A stretch of 8,464 nt of DNA. It comes from Phormidesmis priestleyi. Its GTDB lineage: Bacteria > Cyanobacteriota > Cyanobacteriia > Phormidesmidales > Phormidesmidaceae. Shown here piece by piece: positions 1 to 6,090 of this stretch. Position 1 is the first letter of the stretch, and the number at the start of each line of letters is the position of its first letter. The notes under the pieces are model-generated. The model made no database searches. It had not been told where the DNA came from and was given only the letters and a program-made list of their open reading frames with translations. Location of the stretch: NCBI GenBank assembly GCA_003242115.1, contig QBMP01000112.1:897-9360 (forward strand). The letters are read 5' to 3'. The translations under genes and the position numbers were made by a program.

Positions 1-1
1 A

Positions 2-622
2 ACGACTCCTGGTGGCCAACCACTGCTGAGTCAAACCGCGCAAATTGCCCAGCAGATGACACCCGATGTCACTGTCGTCACCGCTTGGCCCGATCGCTAT
101 CAATCAATCCTGCCGTCAGGAGTACAGCTCATCCGTGAATTTGCCAATGAATCTGCCAATGAATCTGCCAGCAACGCTTTAACAGCTGCGCCCAGCGCTG
201 GCCCGCTCAGCGGCTTTGCCCAAGGATGGAGCCAAGTCCAAGGCGACTGGTGCTTGCTGCTGGCCTGCGATTTGCCTTACCTAAAAGCGGCCCCGCTCAG
301 CCAATGGTGGCGCTGGCTGCTGGCTAACCCATCAACCAATCCCTTAGCGCCTCCACCGGCTAATTCCTTAGCGCCTCCGATTGCGCCGATGGCGTCACTC
401 GCACCGGGCGTCAAAGGGTGGGAACCTCTGTGTGGCTACTACCATCGCCACTGTTTGGCAGCACTTCAGCATTATTTACAGGTACCTGCCAATGCTCATT
501 CCTTTCAGGCTTGGCTGACAACGATATCGGTTGAGCCCTATTTCCACTTACCTTCACAGATGCTGTTCAACTGCAACACCCCGCAGGACTGGGCAACTGT
601 GCGTCAGACACCTTTGAGCTAA
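2..622 (+). CDS. mobA: Molybdenum cofactor guanylyltransferase MobA, 5'-truncated by the window edge
   Basis: MobA transfers GMP from GTP to molybdopterin in the cytoplasm, giving the guanine dinucleotide form of the cofactor used by enzymes such as nitrate reductase. The reading frame is open to the left edge, so the visible 206 residues lack the N-terminus. The first ATG, at 56, is internal, because family-like sequence (GGQPLLSQ) precedes it. The nucleotide-binding GG...RMG...K loop must lie outside the window. Visible family features are VVTAWPDRYQ, the PLSGFAQG stretch and LLLACDLP, whose Asp (codon 269-271) should bind the metal. The C-terminal half has the usual cyanobacterial pattern (LCGYYHRHCL, FNCNTPQDW). 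Two parts look expanded by DNA repeats: an Asn/Glu/Ser/Ala stretch (about 136-171) and a Pro/Ala/Ser-rich stretch (about 330-410). Neither should touch the active site. The family call is firm; activity cannot be judged without the N-terminus. Confidence 0.87.
   Translation, partial: TTPGGQPLLSQTAQIAQQMTPDVTVVTAWPDRYQSILPSGVQLIREFANESANESASNALTAAPSAGPLSGFAQGWSQVQGDWCLLLACDLPYLKAAPLSQWWRWLLANPSTNPLAPPPANSLAPPIAPMASLAPGVKGWEPLCGYYHRHCLAALQHYLQVPANAHSFQAWLTTISVEPYFHLPSQMLFNCNTPQDWATVRQTPLS
136..171 (+). repeat. 12-bp tandem repeat, 3 copies, inside mobA
   Basis: Three back-to-back units of TGAATYTGCCAR lie at 136-147, 148-159 and 160-171. The unit length is a multiple of three, so the frame holds and the protein gains an EFAN/ESAN/ESAS-like stretch. 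It lies between the LIRE segment and the conserved PLSGFAQG motif. Confidence 0.9.
338..385 (+). repeat. 24-bp tandem repeat, 2 copies, inside mobA
   Basis: Two adjacent 24-bp units (338-361 and 362-385) share AATYCCTTAGCGCCTCC and then diverge. They encode NPLAPPPA and NSLAPPIA. A related SLAPG follows, so the proline-rich loop probably grew by duplication in frame. Confidence 0.8.
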
Positions 623-632
623 AAGGTGCACG

Positions 633-689
633 ATGAAAAAGATGTTGCAAAACATGAGCTTTCGTATCAACGGTCGTCTCAAGCCCTAG
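633..689 (+). CDS. Possible 18-residue micro-ORF after mobA
   Basis: An ATG lies 10 nt after the mobA stop and is preceded by AAAAGG with 6 nt spacing, a good ribosome binding site. It opens an 18-codon frame reading MKKMLQNMSFRINGRLKP, basic and without a hydrophobic segment, ending at TAG (687-689). That stop lies in the loop of a small GC-rich hairpin (682-700). It could be a translated short peptide, a leader for cpcG or chance. I do not recognise the peptide. The ribosome binding site is the only positive evidence. Confidence 0.22.
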   Translation: MKKMLQNMSFRINGRLKP

Positions 690-700
690 CTAACCGGGCT
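682..700 (+). other. Small GC-rich hairpin in the mobA-cpcG gap
   Basis: AGCCC (682-686) and GGGCT (696-700) pair around a 9-nt loop. No T-run follows, so it is not a standard intrinsic terminator. It may be a weak 3' end for mobA mRNA or a leader structure. Confidence 0.35.
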
Positions 701-711
701 CAAAACTCGCT

Positions 712-726
712 TTGAAGCTGCTTCAA
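712..726. promoter_or_regulatory. Perfect 15-bp palindrome upstream of cpcG
   Basis: TTGAAGC-T-GCTTCAA is a perfect 7-bp inverted repeat around one base, 158 bp before the cpcG start. It is shaped like a dimeric regulator site, but I cannot assign a regulator. A 5-bp RNA hairpin (TTGAA/TTCAA) is the alternative. Confidence 0.3.
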
Positions 727-829
727 CGGAGGGTAAAGGCTTGAAAACTGGCCATTCTACCCTAATTTGTTAAATGTTAAGGTGTGTAATAATTTCCTCA
801 GACTTCTCAGGTCAAGCGCCGCGCTCCCC

Positions 830-835
830 TATGAT
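830..835 (+). promoter_or_regulatory. Candidate -10 element for cpcG
   Basis: TATGAT matches the TATAAT consensus at five of six positions and would give a 5' UTR of about 40 nt. TATTAT at 843-848 matches equally well. I see no good -35 box at standard spacing, so the exact promoter is uncertain. Confidence 0.3.
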
Positions 836-883
836 CTAGACATATTATTTGCAGCTGTTTACACAAGTGTTGGAGATTCAAGC

Positions 884-1666
884 GTGGCTCTTCCGTTATT
901 GAGTTATCCCCCAAAAAGCCAGAATACGCGGGTTGAGGGATATACAGTCCAGGGCGACGATCAGCCCAGAATTTATAGCGCTGAGGCTCTCCTTGAGTAC
1001 AGCGAAATGAGCGAGCTGATTGATGCTGCTTACCGTCAAATGTTTTTCCATTGCTTTGCCGCCGACCGGGAGCCTTTCTTAGAGTCTCAGCTCCGCAATA
1101 ACCAGATTACCGTGCGTGATTTTATTCGGGGCCTGTTGCTTTCTGAGACTTTCCTCAGCAGCTTTTACGAGAAGAACAGCAACTATCGCTTTGTTGAGCA
1201 GTGCATTCAGCGAGTGCTTGGCCGCGACCCCTACAATGAACGGGAAAAAATTGCATGGTCCATCAAAATTGCTACTAAAGGCGTTGCAGGCTTTGCCGAT
1301 GAGCTGCTAGATAGCGATGAGTACATGGATAACTTCGGTTACGACATTGTGCCTTATCAGCGTCGCCGTAGCCTGCCCGGTCGTGAGACGGGTGAACTGC
1401 CGTTCAACATCAAGTCGCCTCGTTACGATGAGTACTATCGCGGCATTTTGGGCTTTCCCAAGATTTCCTGGCAGCAAGAGGTGCGTCGTTTCAAGCCTCA
1501 AGAGCAGCAGGCAACCGCAGGCAACCCATCGCTGTATCTCGATATGGCTCGCAGCGTCGCCGCTCGTCCGGCCTCTGCGCCTCAGGTTAATACGGCCACC
1601 ATCAACATTGGTGCATCGGTACCTTTCCGCAAGCTAAACGTGCCCATCAATGGAAATATGGGCTGA
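884..1666 (+). CDS. cpcG: Phycobilisome rod-core linker polypeptide CpcG
   Basis: CpcG attaches phycocyanin rods to the allophycocyanin core of the phycobilisome on the cytoplasmic face of thylakoids. I place the start at GTG 884: GGAG sits 8 nt upstream, and the product then begins [20 protein letters not shown], the N-terminus expected for CpcG. A longer frame from TTG 767 would add 39 residues with no family likeness. The 260-residue product has one phycobilisome linker domain (about residues 20-155), with [20 protein letters not shown] and [20 protein letters not shown] as clear family stretches. A basic segment ([11 protein letters not shown]) and a Pro/Ala-rich tail follow. The C-terminus ([12 protein letters not shown]) is not hydrophobic, which argues against CpcL, the membrane-anchored variant that attaches rods to photosystem I. 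The gene stands alone with its own terminator. No phycocyanin gene is in the window. Confidence 0.95.
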   Translation: MALPLLSYPPKSQNTRVEGYTVQGDDQPRIYSAEALLEYSEMSELIDAAYRQMFFHCFAADREPFLESQLRNNQITVRDFIRGLLLSETFLSSFYEKNSNYRFVEQCIQRVLGRDPYNEREKIAWSIKIATKGVAGFADELLDSDEYMDNFGYDIVPYQRRRSLPGRETGELPFNIKSPRYDEYYRGILGFPKISWQQEVRRFKPQEQQATAGNPSLYLDMARSVAARPASAPQVNTATINIGASVPFRKLNVPINGNMG

Positions 1667-1706
1667 TAGCTAGCGTTTGATTTGCTCTTTCCTCAAAAGG
1701 TTATTT

Positions 1707-1738
1707 GCCGGGGTAGCACTGCTGCCTCGGCTTTTTTT
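1707..1738 (+). terminator. Strong intrinsic terminator of cpcG
   Basis: An 11-bp stem (GCCGGGGTAGC with GCTGCCTCGGC, two G-U pairs) closes on a 3-nt loop, and seven T residues follow directly (1732-1738). A second run of seven T lies at 1744-1750. It starts 40 nt after the cpcG stop. In the other direction there is no T-run, so it serves the plus strand. Confidence 0.92.
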
Positions 1739-1762
1739 ATTCGTTTTTTTGGGGTGCGATTC

Positions 1763-1787
1763 TAGTCGCGCTAAAGCGATACGACTA
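1763..1787 (-). other. 3' hairpin after the pseudouridine synthase gene
   Basis: TAGTCG-CGC and GCG-ATA-CGACTA form a 9-bp stem with a TAAA loop and a 3-nt bulge, starting 8 nt beyond the stop of the minus-strand gene. No U-tract follows on the minus strand, so it may stabilise the mRNA end more than terminate transcription. It overlaps a 17-bp direct repeat (1764-1780 and 1789-1805). Confidence 0.4.
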
Positions 1788-1805
1788 AAGTCACGCTAAA
1801 GCGAT
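1764..1805. repeat. 17-bp direct repeat, 25-bp period, at the rluD-like gene end
   Basis: AGTCRCGCTAAAGCGAT occurs at 1764-1780 and 1789-1805, differing at one base. The second copy spans the stop codon of the minus-strand gene and runs into a HIP1 octamer (1801-1808). A local duplication of the gene's 3' end would explain it. Confidence 0.75.
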
Positions 1806-2716
1806 CGCAGCTTACTCAGCAGCTTTTCCATCCTTTCGGGCAGCGGCGCTTCGCCAATGACAAGGGTTTGAGTTACCGGATGGCTGATACTTAACCGAAA
1901 CGCATGGAGCGCTTGCCCTGGTAGCTTAATGCCGAGCGATTTGCCTGAGCCATAGTCTGGATCGCCCACAATCGGATGGCCTTCATAGGTGCTGTGGACT
2001 CTAATTTGATGGGTGCGGCCAGTCTCTAGCTGAAACTGCACCAAGCTATAGTTGCCAAGCCGCTCAAGGGTCTGCCAATGGGTAACTGCCGCTCTCCCAC
2101 CGGCTTCTATCGGGGTGATGGCCATCTTTTTACGGTGCTTTGGGTGCCTGCCGATGGGCTGATTGATGGTGCCTTGCGCGGTTTTAGGTGCACCGTTAAT
2201 AATGCCCAGGTACTCGCGGCGGGCCGTTTTTGCCTGAATTTGCTGCTGTAGGCTGTGTAATGCTAGCTCTGTTTTGGCGACCACCATGACGCCCGTGGTG
2301 TTTTTATCGAGGCGGTGAACAATGCCTGGCCTTTGAACGCCGCCTACGCCCGTGAGCTGATCGCCGCAGTGAAACAGCAGCGCATGGACTAGGGTGCCGG
2401 TACTGTGTCCGGGGGCTGGATGCACGACCATACCGGCTGGCTTATTCACCATTAGCAGCTGATCGTCTTCGTAGAGGATGTCGAGCGGAATATTTTCGGG
2501 CTTTAGCTCAGTCGCGGTTAGATCAGGGATGGTGAGATGGATGCGATCGCCTGCCGTTACCAAGGCTTTTTTGCGATCGCCTAATGCCCCGTTCACCCGC
2601 ACCGCCCCCTGCTCAATCAGCTGCTGCGCCCGATTGCGAGAAAGCCCTTCTACCGCCTCTGCTAGCCATCTGTCTAACCTCGTCGGGGCGGTGGATTCGA
2701 CCACTTTTTCTATCAT
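1796..2716 (-). CDS. RluA/RluD-family 23S rRNA pseudouridine synthase
   Basis: This family isomerises specific uridines to pseudouridine in rRNA; RluD acts on helix 69 of 23S rRNA. The 306-residue product starts with an S4 RNA-binding domain (about residues 11-60, TRLDRWLAEAV...RNRAQQLIEQG). The catalytic domain follows. Its signature HRLDKNTTG puts the catalytic Asp at residue 137, close to Asp139 of E. coli RluD. NKPAGMVVHP, INQPIGRHP and ETGRTHQIRVH are further family motifs. I chose the ATG at 2716 because GGGGGAG lies 5 nt upstream; a TTG one codon earlier would be too close. The start is 24 bp after the cobA stop, so the gene is probably the last of a cbiX-cobA-rluD transcript. The common Ser in the catalytic motif is Thr here, a mild change. 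The exact target uridine cannot be read from sequence. Confidence 0.93.
   Translation of the reverse strand: MIEKVVESTAPTRLDRWLAEAVEGLSRNRAQQLIEQGAVRVNGALGDRKKALVTAGDRIHLTIPDLTATELKPENIPLDILYEDDQLLMVNKPAGMVVHPAPGHSTGTLVHALLFHCGDQLTGVGGVQRPGIVHRLDKNTTGVMVVAKTELALHSLQQQIQAKTARREYLGIINGAPKTAQGTINQPIGRHPKHRKKMAITPIEAGGRAAVTHWQTLERLGNYSLVQFQLETGRTHQIRVHSTYEGHPIVGDPDYGSGKSLGIKLPGQALHAFRLSISHPVTQTLVIGEAPLPERMEKLLSKLRSL
2543..2580. repeat. Pair of HIP1 octamers GCGATCGC (six in the window)
   Basis: GCGATCGC, the highly iterated palindrome of many cyanobacterial genomes, occurs at 2543-2550 and 2573-2580, exactly 30 bp apart. The others are at 1801-1808, 2803-2810, 6693-6700 and 6754-6761. All overlap minus-strand genes. 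Chance would give far fewer than one octamer in this length. Confidence 0.9.
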
Positions 2717-2740
2717 CAATTCTCCCCCTTCCTGGCGGCG

Positions 2741-3592
2741 CTAAGATTTCCCTGTCAGCGCTTCCCAATGCTCGCCCCGGATAGGTGAAGCGGCGGCAAA
2801 GCGCGATCGCAGATCCACCACTCTACCAATAATCGCCACCGCTGGAGACTCAAACCCACGGGCAGCCACTTTCTCCACAATCGTTGCCAACGTGCCTACT
2901 AGCTCTTCCTGCTCAGGCCGAGTGCCCCAGCGAATCAGCGCCACGGGCGTATCAGCCGCTAACTTGGCGGCCATCAGCGCCTGAGTAATATTCGCCAAAT
3001 TATGCACACCCATGTACACCACAATCGTCTCTGACGCCTGCGCTATGGCCCGCCACTTCACCTCAGGCCGGTACTTACCCGCCGACTCATGCCCCGTCAC
3101 AAACGTTACCGAAGAGCTGTATCCCCGGTGCGTCACCGGAATTCCAGCATAGGCCGGGGCCGCAATCCCCGCTGTAATTCCAGGCACCACCTCTACCGGC
3201 ACCCCAGCCGCGATCAAATCGCCCATCTCTTCGCCGCCCCGGCCAAACACAAACGGATCGCCGCCCTTTAGCCGCACAATCACCGCCTGCTGCTGCGCCT
3301 TATCCAGCAAAAGCTGCGTGATTTCGGTTTGCGACATAGAGTGCCTGCCCCGCCGCTTACCCGCATGAATACGCTCAGCCTGTGGATTGATTAACGCCAA
3401 AATGGGCTCACTCACCAGCGCGTCATGCACCACTACATCTGCGCATTCAACTAAAGTTTTCGCCTTTACCGTCAGTAATCCTGGATCACCGGGCCCTGCA
3501 CCGACTAAATAAACCTTACCGACGATCTTGCTCAAAGTCTTGGGCGGTGACATCGAAGAATCGGGGGAGTTAGCAGGTCGCGATGAGGGCAT
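2741..3592 (-). CDS. cobA: Uroporphyrinogen-III C-methyltransferase
   Basis: The enzyme methylates uroporphyrinogen III twice with S-adenosylmethionine to give precorrin-2, the branch point to siroheme and cobalamin. The 283-residue product has the tetrapyrrole methylase fold: the SAM loop YLVGAGPGDPGLLT (about 28-41), RLKGGDPFVFGRGGEE (107-122), VEVVPGITAG (133-142) and IPVTHRG (151-157). It is a single-domain protein, without the dehydrogenase/ferrochelatase domain of CysG or a fused HemD. The start is uncertain. The ATG at 3592 adds about 25 residues rich in Ser and Pro before the fold and has no good ribosome binding site; the ATG at codon 14 is no better supported. The gene starts 49 bp after the chelatase gene, and the two likely share a transcript and a substrate route. 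Confidence 0.95.
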   Translation of the reverse strand: MPSSRPANSPDSSMSPPKTLSKIVGKVYLVGAGPGDPGLLTVKAKTLVECADVVVHDALVSEPILALINPQAERIHAGKRRGRHSMSQTEITQLLLDKAQQQAVIVRLKGGDPFVFGRGGEEMGDLIAAGVPVEVVPGITAGIAAPAYAGIPVTHRGYSSSVTFVTGHESAGKYRPEVKWRAIAQASETIVVYMGVHNLANITQALMAAKLAADTPVALIRWGTRPEQEELVGTLATIVEKVAARGFESPAVAIIGRVVDLRSRFAAASPIRGEHWEALTGKS

Positions 3593-3641
3593 AGTTTCAA
3601 GTGCGAAAATAATATATAGAGTAGCTGGATTTACTAGGTGT

Positions 3642-4646
3642 TCATTGAGTCGCCAACTCGACCGCTAGCTGAGCAATTTCATCGGTCGCGCCTAACGTCG
3701 GCAGCAGTCGAAAGCTCACGCTCGGAAAGCGTTCAGCCAGTTCCTCAGTGCGGTGAGTAATGGCATCCGTAATCCCCCCAGCAAATAAAAAATAAGGCAA
3801 AATTGCCAGCTTTTGACAGCCCTGCTGCATCAAAGCAATTACCTGCGATTCAATATCGGGCGGCGTTGCCCAATAGGCCACCGTGGTGCCAATTCGACTC
3901 GCTAAGCTCAAAATAGCCCGATTGCCCTTAGGCCGCCGACTGCCATGAGCGACTAACAGCGATCCTTCAGTCGGGACAGAAGCCAGCCGATTGGCCAACA
4001 CATCGGGCAGCTTGCGGTGACTGCCCAAGTGCGGACAGAGCGTTAGCTTAAGGGCGTCATCGGTGAGTGAGTCATGGTTAAGCAACTGCTGCGCGGCTTT
4101 AACTTCTGCCGGAATATCTTCCATCACATGTACACCCGACATCAAAAATACCGGCAGCAGCTTCAGCTCACTGACGCCCGCTGCTTTCACTCTGAGCCCA
4201 AACTTATAGATTTGCTCACTGAGGGGAATGGCCGCTAGCTCTAAGCAGGCCGTGCCCACCAGCACGTTTGAAGGCTGGGTGGGTGCGCCCTGCGGCTGTG
4301 GCCTTGTCAATAAAGTCGTCTTGCCAGTCGTCTTGCCAGTCGTCTTGCCAATCGTCTCGCCAGTCGTCTTATCAACGGAGCGATCTACTCGATCCAAATG
4401 CGCGTTAACGATTTGCTCAGATTCTGGCGCTTGCCTGCGGCTTGAAAACCCAGTTTCAGCGGTAGAAAGCTGCCGAACTGCGAGTTGGGTATCGCTATCA
4501 GCTGCGTTCAGCGCCAAGCGTTGCGGCACTGTTTCCAGATGCTTTCTAACCAGATCTGCTAGCCGGTTCATCGCCTCTTGAGGGCGTGAATCTCGGCTGC
4601 CGTGCGAGATGAGTAAGTAAGCAGTTGAAGCAACCACGGGTTTCAA
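3642..4646 (-). CDS. CbiX-type sirohydrochlorin chelatase (long, two-domain form)
   Basis: The family inserts Co2+ (CbiX) or Fe2+ (SirB) into sirohydrochlorin; here the metal cannot be told from sequence. The 334 residues hold two related halves: LLISHGSRD (His15) with LLPVFLMSGVHVMEDIP (His173), and LLVAHGSRRPKGN (His234) with LPYFLFAGGITDAI, where the second His is absent. The N-terminal half therefore looks like the complete metal site. Between about residues 45 and 125 it is interrupted by a low-complexity stretch that includes repeated GKTT units, not part of the fold I know. The start is TTG at 4646: AAGAGG lies 6 nt upstream and the conserved HGSR motif follows closely. No ATG lies between that site and the motif. 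It is the first gene of the probable cbiX-cobA-rluD transcript. With cobA it suffices for siroheme or Co-sirohydrochlorin formation, given a precorrin-2 dehydrogenase elsewhere. Confidence 0.9.
   Translation of the reverse strand: MKPVVASTAYLLISHGSRDSRPQEAMNRLADLVRKHLETVPQRLALNAADSDTQLAVRQLSTAETGFSSRRQAPESEQIVNAHLDRVDRSVDKTTGETIGKTTGKTTGKTTLLTRPQPQGAPTQPSNVLVGTACLELAAIPLSEQIYKFGLRVKAAGVSELKLLPVFLMSGVHVMEDIPAEVKAAQQLLNHDSLTDDALKLTLCPHLGSHRKLPDVLANRLASVPTEGSLLVAHGSRRPKGNRAILSLASRIGTTVAYWATPPDIESQVIALMQQGCQKLAILPYFLFAGGITDAITHRTEELAERFPSVSFRLLPTLGATDEIAQLAVELATQ
4315..4374 (-). repeat. 12-bp tandem repeat, 5 copies, inside the chelatase gene
   Basis: GTCGTCTTGCCA (plus-strand reading) repeats exactly at 4315-4326, 4327-4338 and 4339-4350. 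Two diverged copies follow at 4351-4362 and 4363-4374. On the coding strand it gives GKTT units, read as DKTTGETIGKTTGKTTGKTT. All copies stay in frame, and the three identical ones suggest recent expansion or ongoing homogenisation. Confidence 0.95.
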
Positions 4647-4685
4647 AAGATACCTCTTTGATGTAGGGGTTAGGATGTAAGGATT

Positions 4686-4691
4686 AGTATA
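4686..4691 (-). promoter_or_regulatory. Candidate -10 element for the cbiX-cobA-rluD transcript
   Basis: On the minus strand TATACT (five of six to consensus) lies 39 bp before the TTG start of the chelatase gene. I see no clear -35 box, and no riboswitch-like or NtcA-like (GTA-N8-TAC) element in the 273-bp gap up to the tRNA. Apart from this site and the tRNA promoter I see nothing assignable in that gap. Confidence 0.3.
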
Positions 4692-4896
4692 AGGTGTCTG
4701 AAAAAGCAGTGCCCGATGGACTAGCCTAATAGTTGGCCTAACTTAATTGATAGCAAACTTAAAAGATTTCGGCTTATCAGGATCTCATTATTCAAGATTT
4801 GGTTAAGAAATGGCTGTATCGAAGATTGCACTTTGGCCTAGCTCGACTGTTTTTCTTTTAACCCTACGAAAAGACTAGCGCCGAGTAAAAAAACGG

Positions 4897-4905
4897 TGGT
4901 ATACT
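4897..4905 (+). promoter_or_regulatory. Extended -10 promoter of tRNA-His
   Basis: TGGTATACT is a TGn-extended -10 element with a five-of-six hexamer, ending 14 bp before the mature tRNA 5' end. No convincing -35 box is present, which fits an extended -10 promoter. Transcription would start at about 4912. Confidence 0.55.
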
Positions 4906-4919
4906 TTAAGCCCAAACGC

Positions 4920-4993
4920 GGCGAGCGTGGCCAAGTGGTTAAGGCAGTGGATTGTGATTCCACCATGCGCGGGTTCAAGTCCCGTCGTTCGCC
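4920..4993 (+). tRNA. trnH: tRNA-His (anticodon GTG)
   Basis: The sequence folds as a tRNA. The acceptor stem is GCGAGCG (4921-4927) with CGTTCGC (4986-4992). The anticodon stem GTGGA/TCCAC encloses the loop TTGTGAT, whose anticodon GTG reads CAY histidine codons. The T arm carries GGTTCAAGTCC. The extra G at 4920 opposite C at 4993 is the G(-1):C73 pair that marks tRNA-His for its synthetase. The 3' CCA is not encoded, since C is followed by CCTTC, so it must be added afterwards. The gene converges on the acyltransferase gene, 23 bp from that gene's stop. Only a weak TTCTTTT run follows as a possible terminator. Confidence 0.97.
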
Positions 4994-5016
4994 CTTCTTT
5001 TAGATTTGCTTTATGC

Positions 5017-5919
5017 TTATGATGTACTCTTCACGAGTGCGTCGAGCTCGGCCTGCATACAAGTGATCACTTGCTGATAACACTCTTCGACATAGCGCTT
5101 ATCTTTTGAGGCATCTGCGCCGTAGCGCTGAAATTCAATGGGCTTACAGATGCGAGTGTGGATTTTGATTGGCAATGGAATGTGGGGCAGCGGGCCAACC
5201 GCAATCCCCCAAGGGAGGCCCAAGTACACTGGGAAAACTTCTGGATCAACGCCCATTGGCCAAGGCATACCCCACTGATGAAGCTGCTGTACCTGTGGGT
5301 AAAGATCGCCTAGCACTATAAGGTTGGAATGCGCCCCGGCAGAAATCATCGGCACAATCGGCACGCCTTTTTTTAGGGCTAGCTTAATAAAGCCCTTGCG
5401 ATTATAAAAACAGATTTTGTGGCGCAGCGCATAGGGACGAAACACATCTTGCGCTCCGCCTGGATACACCACAATGCTGGCCTTTTGGCTAAGGGCGGCG
5501 AGGCCCATGCGGGGGTGCGCCCGCACGGCTCCCATTTGCGTGGCTAGCTGTGCGCCAACCGGAGAGGCTTGCCACGCGCTGGGGTGCATGAGCCCGTACA
5601 GCGGTTTCTCGGTGCCAAACCGGCAGCACCAGTCGTATAGCATCATGTGCATGTCGGGCGCTGCTAAGCCGCCGTTGTGAGAGCCTACAAACATCACGGT
5701 TTGATCGGCGGGAATGTGCTCCCAGCCGTCGGTGCTGACTCGATAGTAATGATGGTAGGCCCAGCCGATGAGGGGCAGTATTTGCCTGAGTACTTCTGGA
5801 TCTCTTCCCTGTAGTGACCAGCCGTTTAAATGAGGGTTTGGATGGGTTTGTTGCCACAGTTGCTGAGACAAAGAGCCTAAGGCTCTGAGAGCATTGGAGA
5901 GCGAGAGTAAGTTTTCCAT
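5017..5919 (-). CDS. Acyltransferase of the lysophospholipid / diacylglycerol acyltransferase superfamily
   Basis: The 300-residue product belongs to the PlsC-like glycerolipid acyltransferases, in the cyanobacterial subgroup with GSHNGGLAAPD (about residues 79-89) in place of the usual HX4D box. The catalytic His would be His81. A second block, VYPGGAQDVFRP (151-162), resembles the PGG motif of DGAT2/MGAT-type enzymes, and GVPIVPMISAGAH (185-197) matches a later conserved block. I see no clear transmembrane helix, so it is likely peripheral on membranes. The substrate cannot be read directly. Lysophosphatidate is the default database call, but the HNGG and PGGAQD pair also fits a neutral-lipid (acylglycerol, or phytyl or plastoquinone ester) transferase. 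No clear ribosome binding site precedes the ATG. The gene lies 171 bp downstream of the LapA-like gene and may have its own promoter. Confidence 0.85.
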   Translation of the reverse strand: MENLLSLSNALRALGSLSQQLWQQTHPNPHLNGWSLQGRDPEVLRQILPLIGWAYHHYYRVSTDGWEHIPADQTVMFVGSHNGGLAAPDMHMMLYDWCCRFGTEKPLYGLMHPSAWQASPVGAQLATQMGAVRAHPRMGLAALSQKASIVVYPGGAQDVFRPYALRHKICFYNRKGFIKLALKKGVPIVPMISAGAHSNLIVLGDLYPQVQQLHQWGMPWPMGVDPEVFPVYLGLPWGIAVGPLPHIPLPIKIHTRICKPIEFQRYGADASKDKRYVEECYQQVITCMQAELDALVKSTS

Positions 5920-6090
5920 TTTTTATAGAGACTGTCTTAAAGGGGATGCTTTTAAGGCATTTTTTAAGAGATTGTTTGAAAGAGAGGATAGGCAGTAGGG
6001 GCTAGATGATGACTACCTCAAACGCGGCTATAGCGTCTAGCCACTGAGACAGCGCGTTACGAAATGTGGCTGAAATCACAAGATTAGGTG
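5920..6090. other. Gap between the LapA-like and acyltransferase genes
   Basis: These 171 bp contain no gene I can support. The minus strand has an A/T-rich stretch (TATAAA just before the acyltransferase ATG). A small imperfect hairpin lies at 6026-6042 (GGCTA/TAGCC, 7-nt loop) with no T-run. No terminator is clear, so read-through from the LapA-like gene is possible. Confidence 0.4.

Noticed and set aside
1116..1637. Two open frames overlapping cpcG in another plus-strand frame
   Set aside because: They overlap the conserved linker domain, have no recognisable sequence, and follow from the base composition of cpcG.
4315..4374. Possible CRISPR-like array
   Set aside because: The units are adjacent without spacers, only 12 bp long, and read in frame within an enzyme gene.
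4228..4581. Open frame of 117 codons on the plus strand opposite the chelatase gene, with a Val/Leu/Pro repeat
   Set aside because: It is the antisense reading of the chelatase insertion. The repeat units of 12 bp keep all frames open. The sense strand has conserved motifs, and this one has none.
4810..4878. A 22-codon plus-strand frame before the tRNA
   Set aside because: There is no convincing ribosome binding site or recognisable peptide, and it ends just before the tRNA promoter.
4647..4919. NtcA-binding site (GTA-N8-TAC) upstream of the siroheme genes
   Set aside because: I scanned this gap by eye and found GTA pairs but no proper GTA-N8-TAC palindrome.
5489..5857. A 122-codon minus-strand frame inside the acyltransferase gene
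   Set aside because: It is out of frame with a gene full of conserved motifs. The product is Arg/Ser/His-rich, as is usual for a shadow frame.
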